NCBI GenBank assembly: GCA_902783815.1
Contig: CACZSM010000016.1
Span: forward strand, 1-14,750
Length of the DNA: 14,750 nucleotides
Direction of reading: 5' to 3'
From: an uncultured Ruminococcus sp.
GTDB lineage: Bacteria > Bacillota > Clostridia > Oscillospirales > Acutalibacteraceae
Positions 1-7,724 of the stretch are shown one piece after another. The notes beneath the pieces are model-generated. The model was not told where the DNA came from. It was given only the letters and a program-made list of their open reading frames with translations, and did no database searches. How positions within the stretch are numbered: the stretch's first letter is position 1; each line of letters opens with the position of its first letter. The translations under genes and the position numbers were made by a program.

Positions 1-851
1 GGCAGCTGAGCATTGTTACGAATATGAACAAAGCCGGAATTTCACAGGCGGATGCAGCGGCAATACTTGGAGTACAGATAAAGGCTGAGCTTGTGACGAC
101 GGGAAATGATCAGACCAAAAACTTCTTACCGGCATACATAATAATGATAGTATTGTTTGCCTGCATAGCAAGCTACGGACAGTTTGTAGCGCAGAGTGTG
201 GTAAGCGAAAAGAACACGAGGGCGATGGAGCTTCTGATAACCTGTGCAAAGCCAAAACATCTCATTTTCGGAAAGGTAATAGGATCAGGACTTGCCGGAC
301 TTACGCAGATGTCGATATTACTGCTGACAGCGCTTGCAGCCTTTGGTCCTGCATCGACCACAAAGCTGCCGGATGAGATCAGGGAATTCTTTGTGATCGC
401 ACCTCAGACAGTGGTGCTTGCAATAGTATTTTTCCTGCTTGGATATTTTATCTATGCCTTTCTTCTTGGAGCACTGGCATCATTTGCATCGAAATCAGAG
501 GATCTTAACAATCTGACATCTCCGATAATAATGATACTTACACTTGTATATGCAGCGGTAGTATTTTGCTGTACAAGTGACAATATAGACAATACATTTA
601 TGAAGGTACTGTCATTTGTACCGTTTTCAGCGCCGATGGCAATGCTTGTAAGGGCTACGATACTTGATGTTCCACTGTGGGAGATAATTGTTTCGGTCGT
701 AATACAGGCGGTAACGGTATATCTGCTTGGCTTGTTTGCAGCGGCAGTATATAAGATAGGCGTACTCATGTATGGCAATCCTCCGAAGATAGGGGAGATC
801 TTCAAAATGCTTGGTGCTGCTATAAAAGAGGACAGAAAAAAGAAGAAATAA
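1..851 (+). CDS. ABC-2 / NatB-type ABC transporter permease (5' end outside window)
   Basis: The reading frame is open to the left edge, so this is the C-terminal part of a longer protein. The first in-frame ATG, at 24, is probably internal. The visible part holds about six hydrophobic segments. The first is followed by a cytoplasmic stretch SEKNTRAMELLITCAKPKHL, the usual signature of the NatB/YhaP branch of ABC-2 permeases (EK..R.ME.L). The C-terminus (GVLMYGNPPKIGEIFKML, then a Lys-rich tail) is also typical of that branch. These proteins pair with a separate ATPase to export ions, peptides or drugs. The ATPase would be expected just upstream, outside the window. The substrate cannot be told from sequence. 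The gene ends at a strong hairpin and converges with the polymer operon, so it belongs to a different transcription unit. Confidence 0.88.
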   Translation, partial: QLSIVTNMNKAGISQADAAAILGVQIKAELVTTGNDQTKNFLPAYIIMIVLFACIASYGQFVAQSVVSEKNTRAMELLITCAKPKHLIFGKVIGSGLAGLTQMSILLLTALAAFGPASTTKLPDEIREFFVIAPQTVVLAIVFFLLGYFIYAFLLGALASFASKSEDLNNLTSPIIMILTLVYAAVVFCCTSDNIDNTFMKVLSFVPFSAPMAMLVRATILDVPLWEIIVSVVIQAVTVYLLGLFAAAVYKIGVLMYGNPPKIGEIFKMLGAAIKEDRKKKK

Positions 852-854
852 CAA

Positions 855-889
855 TTCAGGCTGCGGTGTTAACCGCAGCCTGAAGTTTT
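855..889. terminator. Bidirectional hairpin terminator between convergent units
   Basis: A perfect 13-bp stem (855-867 paired with 872-884) closes a four-base GTTA loop and is followed on the plus strand by G and TTTT. It starts four bases after the permease stop codon. The minus-strand operon stops at 888, so the hairpin also lies directly behind that operon. On the minus strand it is followed by a T-rich run from the 3' end of the permease gene. It probably ends transcription from both sides. Confidence 0.85.
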
Positions 890-3140
890 AGCTTATGAAC
901 TTTATAAACTTGTCTGCAAGCACTTCTCTTGAATAATTCTTTGAAATGCTGTCATAGTTCTGCTGCAGCTTTTCTACAGACATCTCCGGCAGAGCAAGTA
1001 TTTTCTTTGTAAGGTCATCATAGGACTGGATGTAAGCCTCCGGAATATCAGCCATTACCTCTCCGGAGCCTTCATTCTTTTCACAGAATACAGCCTTTCC
1101 GTTCATTACGCCCTCTATATAAGGCATACCGAAGGAATGTTTGAATGAAAAATCAACAACAGCATCATGCTCCCTTATTCTTGCGGGGCCGTCCGGCGTA
1201 TTACCCTTATAGCATATATAGTCAGTTATTTCCTCATCTATGAGCTTGTCAATAAATGTATCAACATATGTGCCTGTGCCGTAAACATCTATCTTTATAT
1301 TGTCGATATCATTGTCTCTGAGATAGCAGCCGTAGCCGATAAGGTTATTGAGGTCATCCTCTCTTTCCTCACTTATGCGGAGAAGATATATTCCACGGTA
1401 AACCGGCTTTTCCTCGACCGGAGCGATCGCATCCCTGCTTACTGATCTTGACGACTCCAGACAATTTCCGATAACAAGAGATTCCTTGTAGTTATCGAAG
1501 CCGAATTTTTCAAGATACTTCTGCTTATTGGCTTCCGTTACAAAAACAGCCTTTCCGATATCGCATTTATTAAGCTGATTAATAATATCCGGGAAGATAT
1601 CCTCAACTACCTCTGCGGTGCAGTGGAAGAAATATATCTTATTTTTTATGGAATCGGAGGAGGCTTCATTAAGGAACAGGTGCAGTGATTCTCTTGTAGA
1701 GATAACTGTTTCACTGTTTGTAGTTTGCATCCATTTTGTAAGCGCATAGCCTGCATATGGTTTCAGGTTTACTATATCCTTGTCATGTACAAGGTGGGAA
1801 AACAGTTTTTTTCTGTGATAGAAATGTCTTTTGAACAGGTTTAGCATACTCATTCTGTTTGCATCGTAAAGATAGGCAAGATTCAGAGCATAGGGCATAT
1901 TTTTAGGCTTTGTAGTCTTTTTCAGTGAAAGGAGCTGTACAAGGTATCCTTTTTCCATAAGCGCCTCTGCAAGCGAACGGGTTGCAAATACAGTTCCGCC
2001 GATACCATAGAAATTATATCCGATAAATGTAATTTTATGGCGCTGTATATTTGCAAAGTCGTCATACATCTTATCAATATGCTTTCCCTGTGCAACATAG
2101 TCAAGATCTATTTTCTCCGGAAGTTTTGAACGGAAAAATTCATTTATGCCGTATTTCTTTTCAACAATGGCATCCACAAGGTCTTTTGTCTTACGGATAT
2201 TGTGCATATTAAGCTCGTCAACTTCACAGTAAAGCTCTCTTTTGCTGAGATAATCCTCAATATCCGGCTGGAACATAATAACAGGCTTATTCAGGAAGGT
2301 GACATCAAATGCTACGGAGGAATAATCCGTTATAAGAAGGTCACAGCTTACAAGCTCGTCCATTACATTGACCTCGCTTGCAAATTCAAAGATAATATGC
2401 TTTGAATTCGTTTCACCCTTTATCATGCTTATCTTTTCCTCATCAAAGAACTTATGTACGCACATTACGAGGTCAGTATTAGTTCTGTCGAGGTAATCAA
2501 GAAGCTTCTGATTGTTTACTACGCTTTTGATCTTTTTGAGGAGTATTTTTGTAGGCAGGTTATTGCCCATATATTCACGCCATGTAAGGAACCATAGGAT
2601 ACGGTCATTTTCTTTTTTGAAGCTGCGGAATCGTTTTACAAGCTCCATATATCTTGGATGGTACTCTCCATAGTACATCTGATAGGGCTTGAAAAGGTTT
2701 TTTTCCTCAAAAACCGGCGCAATAGATTTGTTGTAATAGCAGAAGCGGAAGAAGTTATTATTGTAGGTATAACCCTTATAGCCCAGAGCCTTTATAGCGA
2801 GAGTTCCATGCTGAAGATAGATTATAGGCTTTTCGATTGAAAGGTCAAGTTTTTTACCCATTACATTTTCCGGTCTGATATCACGGTAGCTGAGAGTAAC
2901 AAAGAACATATCAGCCCTGATAAACAGTTTAAGATGCTGTACGGAATCACGCCAGACAACGAATTTCCTGATCTTTTCCGGCAGACTGCGTAGGAATTCC
3001 TTGTTTTTGCGGTTCTTTTCAAGTATGAAATACTTATCTATATCATCCTCTCGTTCAACAGATCTGCGCCAGAAATAGTAAGAATTATTGTCAGCCGTAC
3101 TGCTCAGGTTTTCGCCTATGAGCCATATGAATCTTCCCAT
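888..3140 (-). CDS. Two-domain transferase: CDP-glycerol glycerophosphotransferase fused to GT4-type glycosyltransferase
   Basis: Predicted 750-residue cytoplasmic or membrane-associated enzyme for a phosphate-containing surface polymer. Residues about 1-365 resemble the CDP-glycerol:poly(glycerophosphate) glycerophosphotransferase family (TagB/TagF). The conserved QHG is at 110-112 and ITDYSSVAFD at 270-279, the nucleotide-binding signature of that family. From about residue 368 a second domain begins with a GT-B Rossmann start and a GIGGT loop (379-383). It ends with a GT4-like donor site, SFGMPYIEG (669-677). The first Glu of the usual EX7E motif is His here, while the second Glu remains. 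The start at 3140 is chosen because AAAGGAG lies seven bases upstream. An in-frame ATG at 3197 would add 19 residues but overlaps the Stealth gene by 41 bases and lacks a comparable ribosome binding site. It is the last gene of the operon, 16 bases after the Stealth gene. The exact sugar and acceptor are unknown. Confidence 0.88.
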   Translation of the reverse strand: MGRFIWLIGENLSSTADNNSYYFWRRSVEREDDIDKYFILEKNRKNKEFLRSLPEKIRKFVVWRDSVQHLKLFIRADMFFVTLSYRDIRPENVMGKKLDLSIEKPIIYLQHGTLAIKALGYKGYTYNNNFFRFCYYNKSIAPVFEEKNLFKPYQMYYGEYHPRYMELVKRFRSFKKENDRILWFLTWREYMGNNLPTKILLKKIKSVVNNQKLLDYLDRTNTDLVMCVHKFFDEEKISMIKGETNSKHIIFEFASEVNVMDELVSCDLLITDYSSVAFDVTFLNKPVIMFQPDIEDYLSKRELYCEVDELNMHNIRKTKDLVDAIVEKKYGINEFFRSKLPEKIDLDYVAQGKHIDKMYDDFANIQRHKITFIGYNFYGIGGTVFATRSLAEALMEKGYLVQLLSLKKTTKPKNMPYALNLAYLYDANRMSMLNLFKRHFYHRKKLFSHLVHDKDIVNLKPYAGYALTKWMQTTNSETVISTRESLHLFLNEASSDSIKNKIYFFHCTAEVVEDIFPDIINQLNKCDIGKAVFVTEANKQKYLEKFGFDNYKESLVIGNCLESSRSVSRDAIAPVEEKPVYRGIYLLRISEEREDDLNNLIGYGCYLRDNDIDNIKIDVYGTGTYVDTFIDKLIDEEITDYICYKGNTPDGPARIREHDAVVDFSFKHSFGMPYIEGVMNGKAVFCEKNEGSGEVMADIPEAYIQSYDDLTKKILALPEMSVEKLQQNYDSISKNYSREVLADKFIKFIS

Positions 3141-3147
3141 AAGAATA

Positions 3148-3154
3148 CTCCTTT
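3148..3154 (-). promoter_or_regulatory. Ribosome binding site that fixes the start of the fusion transferase
   Basis: AAAGGAG on the minus strand lies seven bases before ATG 3140 and three bases after the stop of the Stealth gene (3157-3159). This favours the shorter 750-residue product over a start at 3197. Confidence 0.8.
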
Positions 3155-3156
3155 GC

Positions 3157-4176
3157 TTATATTTCATAAGAGGATCTTTCCGGCAGTATGCTTTCAAAAA
3201 TAGAAAGGATCCTCTTTTTCTTTTCCTCGAAATTAATTGTTCTTGGGGTATCGTTAATACATATCATTTTATACTTCTGAGTTGAGAGTGCGGTACAAAG
3301 CTCCTCAAAGTTTTTTTCCTCGATATGGAACACCTCGCCCACAGAATCAGAACGCACTGAATAAGTGCCGGCGCAAAGCTGCCAGTATTTCATAAGCCAC
3401 TGGTTCACATTTGATTCTGTACGGAATTTATCACAGCAGGTCTTATCCAGCACATCCGGATATTTTTCCCATACAGTTTCAAAAGTATTTTTAAGGAAGC
3501 TGGTCGGCAGATGGTTATAATTGAATCCAGGGAACCACTCCCACGGAAGGAGGCAAATAGTTTTTATTATTTTTCTTATGCCGTTTGCAGGACTGAACCA
3601 TTTTCCGAAATCGCGTTTCATTATTGCCTTTTTATTTTTGAATTCGGTATTTATGACCTCCATATTTGAGCCGTTGAAATGTCCGGCGCTGTCATGACCG
3701 AAGTATATGCAGTTCAGACCGAAGCAGTCGCATGGCAGACCTTTTTTAAAAAAGTCCTCCGGCTGCATAGGACGGGTTATAAACATATCGTCATTGAAAT
3801 ACACGAAATGTTCAGAAAGACCCTTTATACGGTGCATATTAAGCTCTATTGTATGAGAGCTGAATGTCGGGAGATATTTTTCCGGAATATAGTCACGGTG
3901 GTTTACTATATTCAGTTTATGATGATCTGTATTGAGCCAATGCGGGATATGTCCCCAGGTTATGAAGTGTATTTTTCTGACCCAGGGAGTAAACTTTTCT
4001 ACTGCTCTGAACCAGTAATTAAGATTATCCCAGTCACGGTACCGAACGGGACTGTCACTGTTGAGCATTGCAGAGGGATCGTATTTTGCCTTTTCCGTCT
4101 GCCATTTGGGGTCATTGCCATCGACCCAGGGTATCACAAAATCTATTTCCGGATATTCCGTTTTCTCAGACATCAT
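3157..4176 (-). CDS. Stealth-family sugar-phosphate transferase
   Basis: A 339-residue protein with the four conserved regions of the Stealth family in order. CR1 is IDFVIPWVDGNDPKW at 11-25. CR2 spans about 45-133 and includes RYRDWDNLNYWFRAVEKFTPW and FVYFNDDMFI with its paired Asp. CR3 spans about 222-258 (LPTSFLKNTFETVW through KFRTESNVN). CR4 spans about 304-332 (MICINDTP and the basic tail). Characterised members transfer hexose-1-phosphate or N-acetylhexosamine-1-phosphate from a nucleotide sugar onto a growing capsule, forming phosphodiester links. The gene starts with a tandem ATGATG. AAGGAG lies five bases before the first ATG, and that ATG overlaps the stop of the upstream gene (ATGA), suggesting translational coupling. 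With two CDP-glycerol transferases alongside, a phosphodiester-rich polymer is the likely product. Donor and acceptor sugars cannot be read from sequence. Confidence 0.93.
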   Translation of the reverse strand: MMSEKTEYPEIDFVIPWVDGNDPKWQTEKAKYDPSAMLNSDSPVRYRDWDNLNYWFRAVEKFTPWVRKIHFITWGHIPHWLNTDHHKLNIVNHRDYIPEKYLPTFSSHTIELNMHRIKGLSEHFVYFNDDMFITRPMQPEDFFKKGLPCDCFGLNCIYFGHDSAGHFNGSNMEVINTEFKNKKAIMKRDFGKWFSPANGIRKIIKTICLLPWEWFPGFNYNHLPTSFLKNTFETVWEKYPDVLDKTCCDKFRTESNVNQWLMKYWQLCAGTYSVRSDSVGEVFHIEEKNFEELCTALSTQKYKMICINDTPRTINFEEKKKRILSIFESILPERSSYEI

Positions 4177-5375
4177 TTCAGCTCCTTGATCGCCTTGTAG
4201 TTTCTTTCGCAGTTATTGCTGTCATAAAGATCAAAGAATTCCTCATGGCGCTTCATATATTTCTCAGGATTCCTGAATCCTTCCTCTATTGCTGTGCCTA
4301 TTTCTTTCAGCAGTGAAGCTTCATCATAGCATACCATTCCGAAACCGTCTTTTTCATAACTGAAATAGCCCTCCGGATACTGTCCTTTCCGGAAGTCATC
4401 GTAATCGAACTGATAATAAACGAGTCTTTTATTCATATACGCAAAATCCATTGCAATACTTGAAAAATCCGTTATCAGATATGCAGATTCCTTAAGAAGC
4501 TCCTGCACATCATATTCAGGGAATTTTGCTGTTCTGATCCTGCTGCATCCTGTTTTGAAATACGGCAGGTACCTCTGCATATCGCGGTGAGGATAGAACA
4601 CAAGCTCCATATCATTTTTTTCAAGAAGTGTGTGCAGTTCTGTATTCTGGAGAAACCCGTTCCATGCCTTAAAGTATGAAGTATTAGTAAAGCTGCGGAC
4701 ATCCTCTATCTCAAAGGATGCGGATGTAGGCGTTGCGATCCAGCTTCTCCAGCTTGGCATAAGGAGTATCTGACGGGGCTTTACTTCAAAGCTGTGCAGA
4801 CTGTCGAAGCGGCAAAGTCCCAGTTCCTTTACTGCGCCCTCCGGATAGCCGAATGTTCCGCTTATAAATTCCTGCTCTCTTTTTGCAGAGGTTACGAACA
4901 TAGCCATTTTTGTCTGGTCATAATGCAGCCAGGGCATATCGTCCTTGATAATGCCGTGCTGCAAAAATACTCTTGTATTCCTGAGAAGTCCGCTGACCTC
5001 AAGAACATTGCATACGGCAGCATTTGGCTTTCCGCCCTTCTGCGAGCTTATATTCCTTTCCGCAGACAGATACATTATCCAATGTCTGAGACTGCCGTAG
5101 CTGACAGTTTTTCCCGTTGATCTTACCTTTGGTGCATCCGGGGAGTTTTTGCTTATAGCATAGACAGCATCCGTATCAGGATGATTTTGGCAGATGTAGC
5201 GGAAAAGGTGCCAGCCGTTGTCACGGGCTTCATTTTCGTTATCACAGATAAGCCACAGATGCCGTCTGAAAAGTCTGTAGAAAAGTGATGCCGGAAGAGC
5301 GATAATAAAAAGGAAAATATGTGCGATATCGCGCGGCTTTACTCTTTGCAGTTTCTGAAAGAATGTTTCCTCCAT
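4173..5375 (-). CDS. CDP-glycerol glycerophosphotransferase family protein (TagB/TagF-like)
   Basis: A 400-residue enzyme expected to transfer glycerol-phosphate (or a related polyol phosphate) from a CDP-activated donor onto a lipid-linked acceptor at the inner face of the membrane. A hydrophobic, basic-flanked segment at 17-36 may anchor it. Catalytic-type motifs are present: FLQHG at 137-141, YPHRD at 261-265 and ITDFSSIAMD at 301-310. The two His residues (140 and 263) match the conserved pair needed in TagF enzymes. At 400 residues it is close to TagB or the catalytic half of TagF and lacks TagF's extra N-terminal domain. AAGGG lies ten bases before the ATG. The gene follows the export permease by 22 bases and overlaps the Stealth gene by four. 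Whether it is a primase (one unit) or a polymerase cannot be judged. Confidence 0.92.
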   Translation of the reverse strand: MEETFFQKLQRVKPRDIAHIFLFIIALPASLFYRLFRRHLWLICDNENEARDNGWHLFRYICQNHPDTDAVYAISKNSPDAPKVRSTGKTVSYGSLRHWIMYLSAERNISSQKGGKPNAAVCNVLEVSGLLRNTRVFLQHGIIKDDMPWLHYDQTKMAMFVTSAKREQEFISGTFGYPEGAVKELGLCRFDSLHSFEVKPRQILLMPSWRSWIATPTSASFEIEDVRSFTNTSYFKAWNGFLQNTELHTLLEKNDMELVFYPHRDMQRYLPYFKTGCSRIRTAKFPEYDVQELLKESAYLITDFSSIAMDFAYMNKRLVYYQFDYDDFRKGQYPEGYFSYEKDGFGMVCYDEASLLKEIGTAIEEGFRNPEKYMKRHEEFFDLYDSNNCERNYKAIKELK

Positions 5376-5397
5376 ATGACTTTATCCCTTCTGAAAA

Positions 5398-6285
5398 TCA
5401 GAGTACATCGGGCAGATCCTTGCGCAGACGATTATAATTATATACGCCCATAACGATAACAAAAACAAATTCGCAGAGGAAGATTATATTTTCATAATCC
5501 GGATGATAGAAGCCCTCAAAGAACCACTGATCGAAAATCAGCGCTTTACGGTAGCCATTTATGAAGTAAGTCATGGGGTTGAACAGAAGGAGCTTTTTTA
5601 TGAAGTCATTTTGAATACTGAACGATTCAAAGCAAACGCCGGAAAGCCAGAACAGACCGGACATTATAGTTGCGATAAAGCTTTCAAAATCCTTACTGAA
5701 AGCGCTCATAGGAGCAAGTGACCATGTCAAAGCGAGGTAGAAAATGAACATAAGTGCGGCGTAGCCGAAAATCTGGAAATTATATACGCTGGGGTGGTAG
5801 CCTGCAATAACGAGATAAAGATACGCAAATGAAAACAGCAGGATATGTATATAGAATTTTGCAATAGTGGTATAAGTCATTATTGCGGAAACAGGGAACG
5901 ATATTTTATTAACGAACTGGCGGTTATCTCTTATGCAGTGAGAACCTCTTGAAACGCAGTCACTCATAAAACACCACGGAAGAAAGCCTACCATTATAAA
6001 TATAAAAAATGGTATTTTAAGTTCAGTTGCTGTTCTGTTTGAGCTGCCGTTCATACCGATCGTAAAAGCAAACCAATATACAAACAACTGGAACAAAGGA
6101 CGCATTACCGCCCAGAACGGCCCTATTACAGCGCCCTTGTAAGTTTTTATCAGATCCTGCTTGGCAAGCATGAATATCTGTTTTCCGAAGCCGATATGTT
6201 CCTTTGGTATGCGGACGATATCCTCGCCCAGTCTTTTGAAGAATCCAGAAGTTTTTTCAGGAGTCTTTGTCTGCTGAGAAGTCAT
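5398..6285 (-). CDS. ABC-2 type polysaccharide/teichoic acid export permease (Wzm/TagG-like)
   Basis: A 295-residue integral membrane protein with about six transmembrane segments. The N-terminal cytoplasmic section (KQIFMLAKQDLIKTYKGAVIGPFWAVMRP) is the hallmark of Wzm/TagG/RfbA permeases: an amphipathic stretch, then K-x-x-Y-x-G-x-x-G-x-x-W. The C-terminus NPMTYFINGYRKALI is also typical. In this family the permease dimer works with an ATPase (Wzt/TagH) to flip undecaprenyl-linked polymer out of the cell. No ATPase gene is present in this operon or elsewhere in the window. The start at 6285 is supported by GGAGGT eight bases upstream, although it overlaps the preceding glycosyltransferase by 29 bases. 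Linkage to CDP-glycerol and Stealth transferases indicates the exported cargo is their phosphate-containing polymer. Confidence 0.93.
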   Translation of the reverse strand: MTSQQTKTPEKTSGFFKRLGEDIVRIPKEHIGFGKQIFMLAKQDLIKTYKGAVIGPFWAVMRPLFQLFVYWFAFTIGMNGSSNRTATELKIPFFIFIMVGFLPWCFMSDCVSRGSHCIRDNRQFVNKISFPVSAIMTYTTIAKFYIHILLFSFAYLYLVIAGYHPSVYNFQIFGYAALMFIFYLALTWSLAPMSAFSKDFESFIATIMSGLFWLSGVCFESFSIQNDFIKKLLLFNPMTYFINGYRKALIFDQWFFEGFYHPDYENIIFLCEFVFVIVMGVYNYNRLRKDLPDVL

Positions 6286-7360
6286 TTGCTTTACCTCCGT
6301 GAGAATTTTTTATCACTTTATTCTTAACATATTCTATTCTTGCATTAGCCGAACCGTCAAGACCGCTTTTCCAGAGCGGCAGCAGTACGATACCTATAAG
6401 AGTACCGATGCCGTATGAAAAATGCAGAGCCGGGAATACTGCCGGCAGAAGCAGCTGCCAGAGGCTTTTATGTTCAGCCGAAACTATTGCTGCGACCGTC
6501 ATAACGATATCGCCTGCGGCATACAGGGCGGCAAGTATAAGCAGTGGCAGCGGATGTCCTGCAATCAGTAACAGCAGACCGGCAATAACTGCTATTACAA
6601 GACAGAACGGCGCAAAATGGAAAACCGAAAGACACTGTGGACAAACGCCGGATGTAAGACCTATCCATTTTCCGTTTGCAAATTTCTGAGCCGCCATTTT
6701 CTTAAAGGTCGGACGGATATTCTGGTAGGAGATGATATCACTGCTCTGACATATTTTAAAGCCATTTTTTCTGATGCGGTAATGCAGTTCATTATCCTCC
6801 GTCCTGCCGAGATCCTCATTAAAGCCGCCGACCTTAGCAAATACCTCTCTGCTGTAGGCAGCGTGAAAGAGCGAATCAACATATTCCTTACCGCTGCCCT
6901 GTCGTCTGTAGGATGCGAAGGAGCTTCCGAACATAGAGCTTTCAGCGAGCAGCAGCATTTCCCTGTATGGAGTAGGTTCATCAATATTATTAGGTCTTGC
7001 GCCGCCGCATACGAATTCGCCCTCGCTTATGAGGTTCATATTTCTTTCCGTAAATTCAGGAGGAATATTTGCATGGGCGTCGATCCTGATTATAACATCT
7101 CCGTGAGCAGCGCTTACAGCGGTATTCCAGCCAGCTGCCTGGGAGCGTCGCCGGTTATCGAGTACAAGTATATCCCAATATTTATTTTTATGCCTTGCAG
7201 CAAAGTCAAGCAATATTTTTTTAGTTGAGTCAGTGGAATCGCTGTCAACAAGGACGATCTCCGTTAATTTTTTTGGATAGCTCTGTTTCAGAATATCGTT
7301 AAGCAGATTTCCTATAGCGGATTCCTCATTAAAAGCTATAACACATAAGGAAACAGTCAT
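6257..7360 (-). CDS. Membrane-anchored GT2 family glycosyltransferase (ExoA-like)
   Basis: First gene of the surface-polymer operon; 367 residues from the chosen ATG. The GT-A fold starts with VSLCVIAFNEESAIGNLL (3-20) and has DSD at 39-41, the donor-metal region RIDAHA around Asp94, and RTEDNELHYRIRKNG at 186-200, which carries the acidic catalytic pair and the basic acceptor-site stretch. Two or three hydrophobic segments follow after about residue 240, anchoring the enzyme. The layout resembles succinoglycan-type ExoA glycosyltransferases, which add a sugar to a lipid-linked intermediate. The sugar is unknown. The ATG at 7360 has AGGGTG six bases upstream. A GTG at 7369 would add three residues and has a weaker site. 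The gene lies about 45 bases downstream of the predicted transcription start. Confidence 0.9.
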   Translation of the reverse strand: MTVSLCVIAFNEESAIGNLLNDILKQSYPKKLTEIVLVDSDSTDSTKKILLDFAARHKNKYWDILVLDNRRRSQAAGWNTAVSAAHGDVIIRIDAHANIPPEFTERNMNLISEGEFVCGGARPNNIDEPTPYREMLLLAESSMFGSSFASYRRQGSGKEYVDSLFHAAYSREVFAKVGGFNEDLGRTEDNELHYRIRKNGFKICQSSDIISYQNIRPTFKKMAAQKFANGKWIGLTSGVCPQCLSVFHFAPFCLVIAVIAGLLLLIAGHPLPLLILAALYAAGDIVMTVAAIVSAEHKSLWQLLLPAVFPALHFSYGIGTLIGIVLLPLWKSGLDGSANARIEYVKNKVIKNSHGGKANDFSADKDS

Positions 7361-7410
7361 CACATACACCCTGTTTATCCGAAATTAATTCTGTTTTTTT
7401 TACACTTATC

Positions 7411-7439
7411 ATTATAAAATTTTCCCCGGTCTTTGTCAA
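7411..7439 (-). promoter_or_regulatory. Consensus sigma-A promoter of the surface-polymer operon
   Basis: On the minus strand TTGACA (7439-7434) and TATAAT (7416-7411) are separated by exactly 17 bases, a full match to the housekeeping consensus. Transcription should start near 7404, about 44 bases before the glycosyltransferase ATG. A second TATAAT-like box at 7465-7460 has no good partner and is not called. Confidence 0.85.
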
Positions 7440-7613
7440 CAATTCACAGCATTTTCGGAATTATAACAAGTCATCCACTCAAAAAGTAAAAACAATTATC
7501 TATTGTGTCTTGTGCGCTCCGCTCTGAACAGCAAAGGGAAGTTGACTGAGAGTTGAATTGATCTGTATTCGTTTCTTTTCGCACTGAAAGTTGACAAAAA
7601 TTATAAAAAACTC

Positions 7614-7642
7614 TGTACAAAACAAAATAAATTGTGTATAAT
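7614..7642 (+). promoter_or_regulatory. Probable sigma-A promoter of the HD-GYP protein gene
   Basis: TATAAT at 7637-7642 is a perfect -10 box. The -35 position 17 bases upstream reads TGTACA (7614-7619), four of six consensus bases. Transcription would start near 7649 and leave a leader of about 75 bases. A perfect TTGACA at 7591 is too far (40 bases) from this -10 box to pair with it. Confidence 0.65.
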
Positions 7643-7668
7643 GGTAAACAGGGAATTTTGTTTTATAT

Positions 7669-7713
7669 CATGCCGGAGTATTGTCACTATATTGCGGTAT
7701 GTGAAAAAAGGAG
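7669..7713 (+). promoter_or_regulatory. Leader hairpin next to the ribosome binding site
   Basis: CATGCCG (7669-7675) can pair with CGGTATG (7695-7701) with one G-U pair and a 19-base loop. It ends two bases before the AAAAAAGGAG run; AAGGAG at 7708-7713 lies 11 bases before ATG 7725. It could modulate translation, but the stem is short and may be chance. Confidence 0.3.
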
Positions 7714-7724
7714 TGACTAACTAA

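Larger units (their letters stand above)
7370..7724. other. Divergent intergenic region between polymer operon and c-di-GMP-type protein
   Basis: About 355 bases with no convincing gene. It holds the two promoters listed separately, pointing outward. Between them (about 7443-7613) the DNA is AT-rich and contains GTTGA-type repeats (GTTGAC at 7541 and 7590, GTTGAA at 7552). These may be regulator contacts or chance. No known riboswitch pattern was recognised in either leader. Confidence 0.7.

Noticed and set aside
3141..3197. Upstream ATG (3197) giving a 769-residue fusion protein
   Set aside because: It overlaps the Stealth gene by 41 bases and has no good ribosome binding site, while ATG 3140 has AAAGGAG at ideal spacing.
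3679..4200. 173-codon plus-strand frame opposite the Stealth gene
   Set aside because: Antisense to all four Stealth conserved regions, with no supporting signal of its own.
6617..7228. 203-codon plus-strand frame opposite the GT2 glycosyltransferase
   Set aside because: Antisense to a clear gene with family motifs; its translation has no recognisable domain and no ribosome binding site stands out.
7591..7596. Perfect TTGACA on the plus strand as a -35 box
   Set aside because: The base run 17 positions downstream (TGTACA) is a poor -10 box, and the good TATAAT at 7637 is 40 bases away. It may still be a regulator contact.
7649..7724. c-di-GMP riboswitch in front of the HD-GYP gene
   Set aside because: The leader is only about 75 bases and shows no GEMM-type conserved core.
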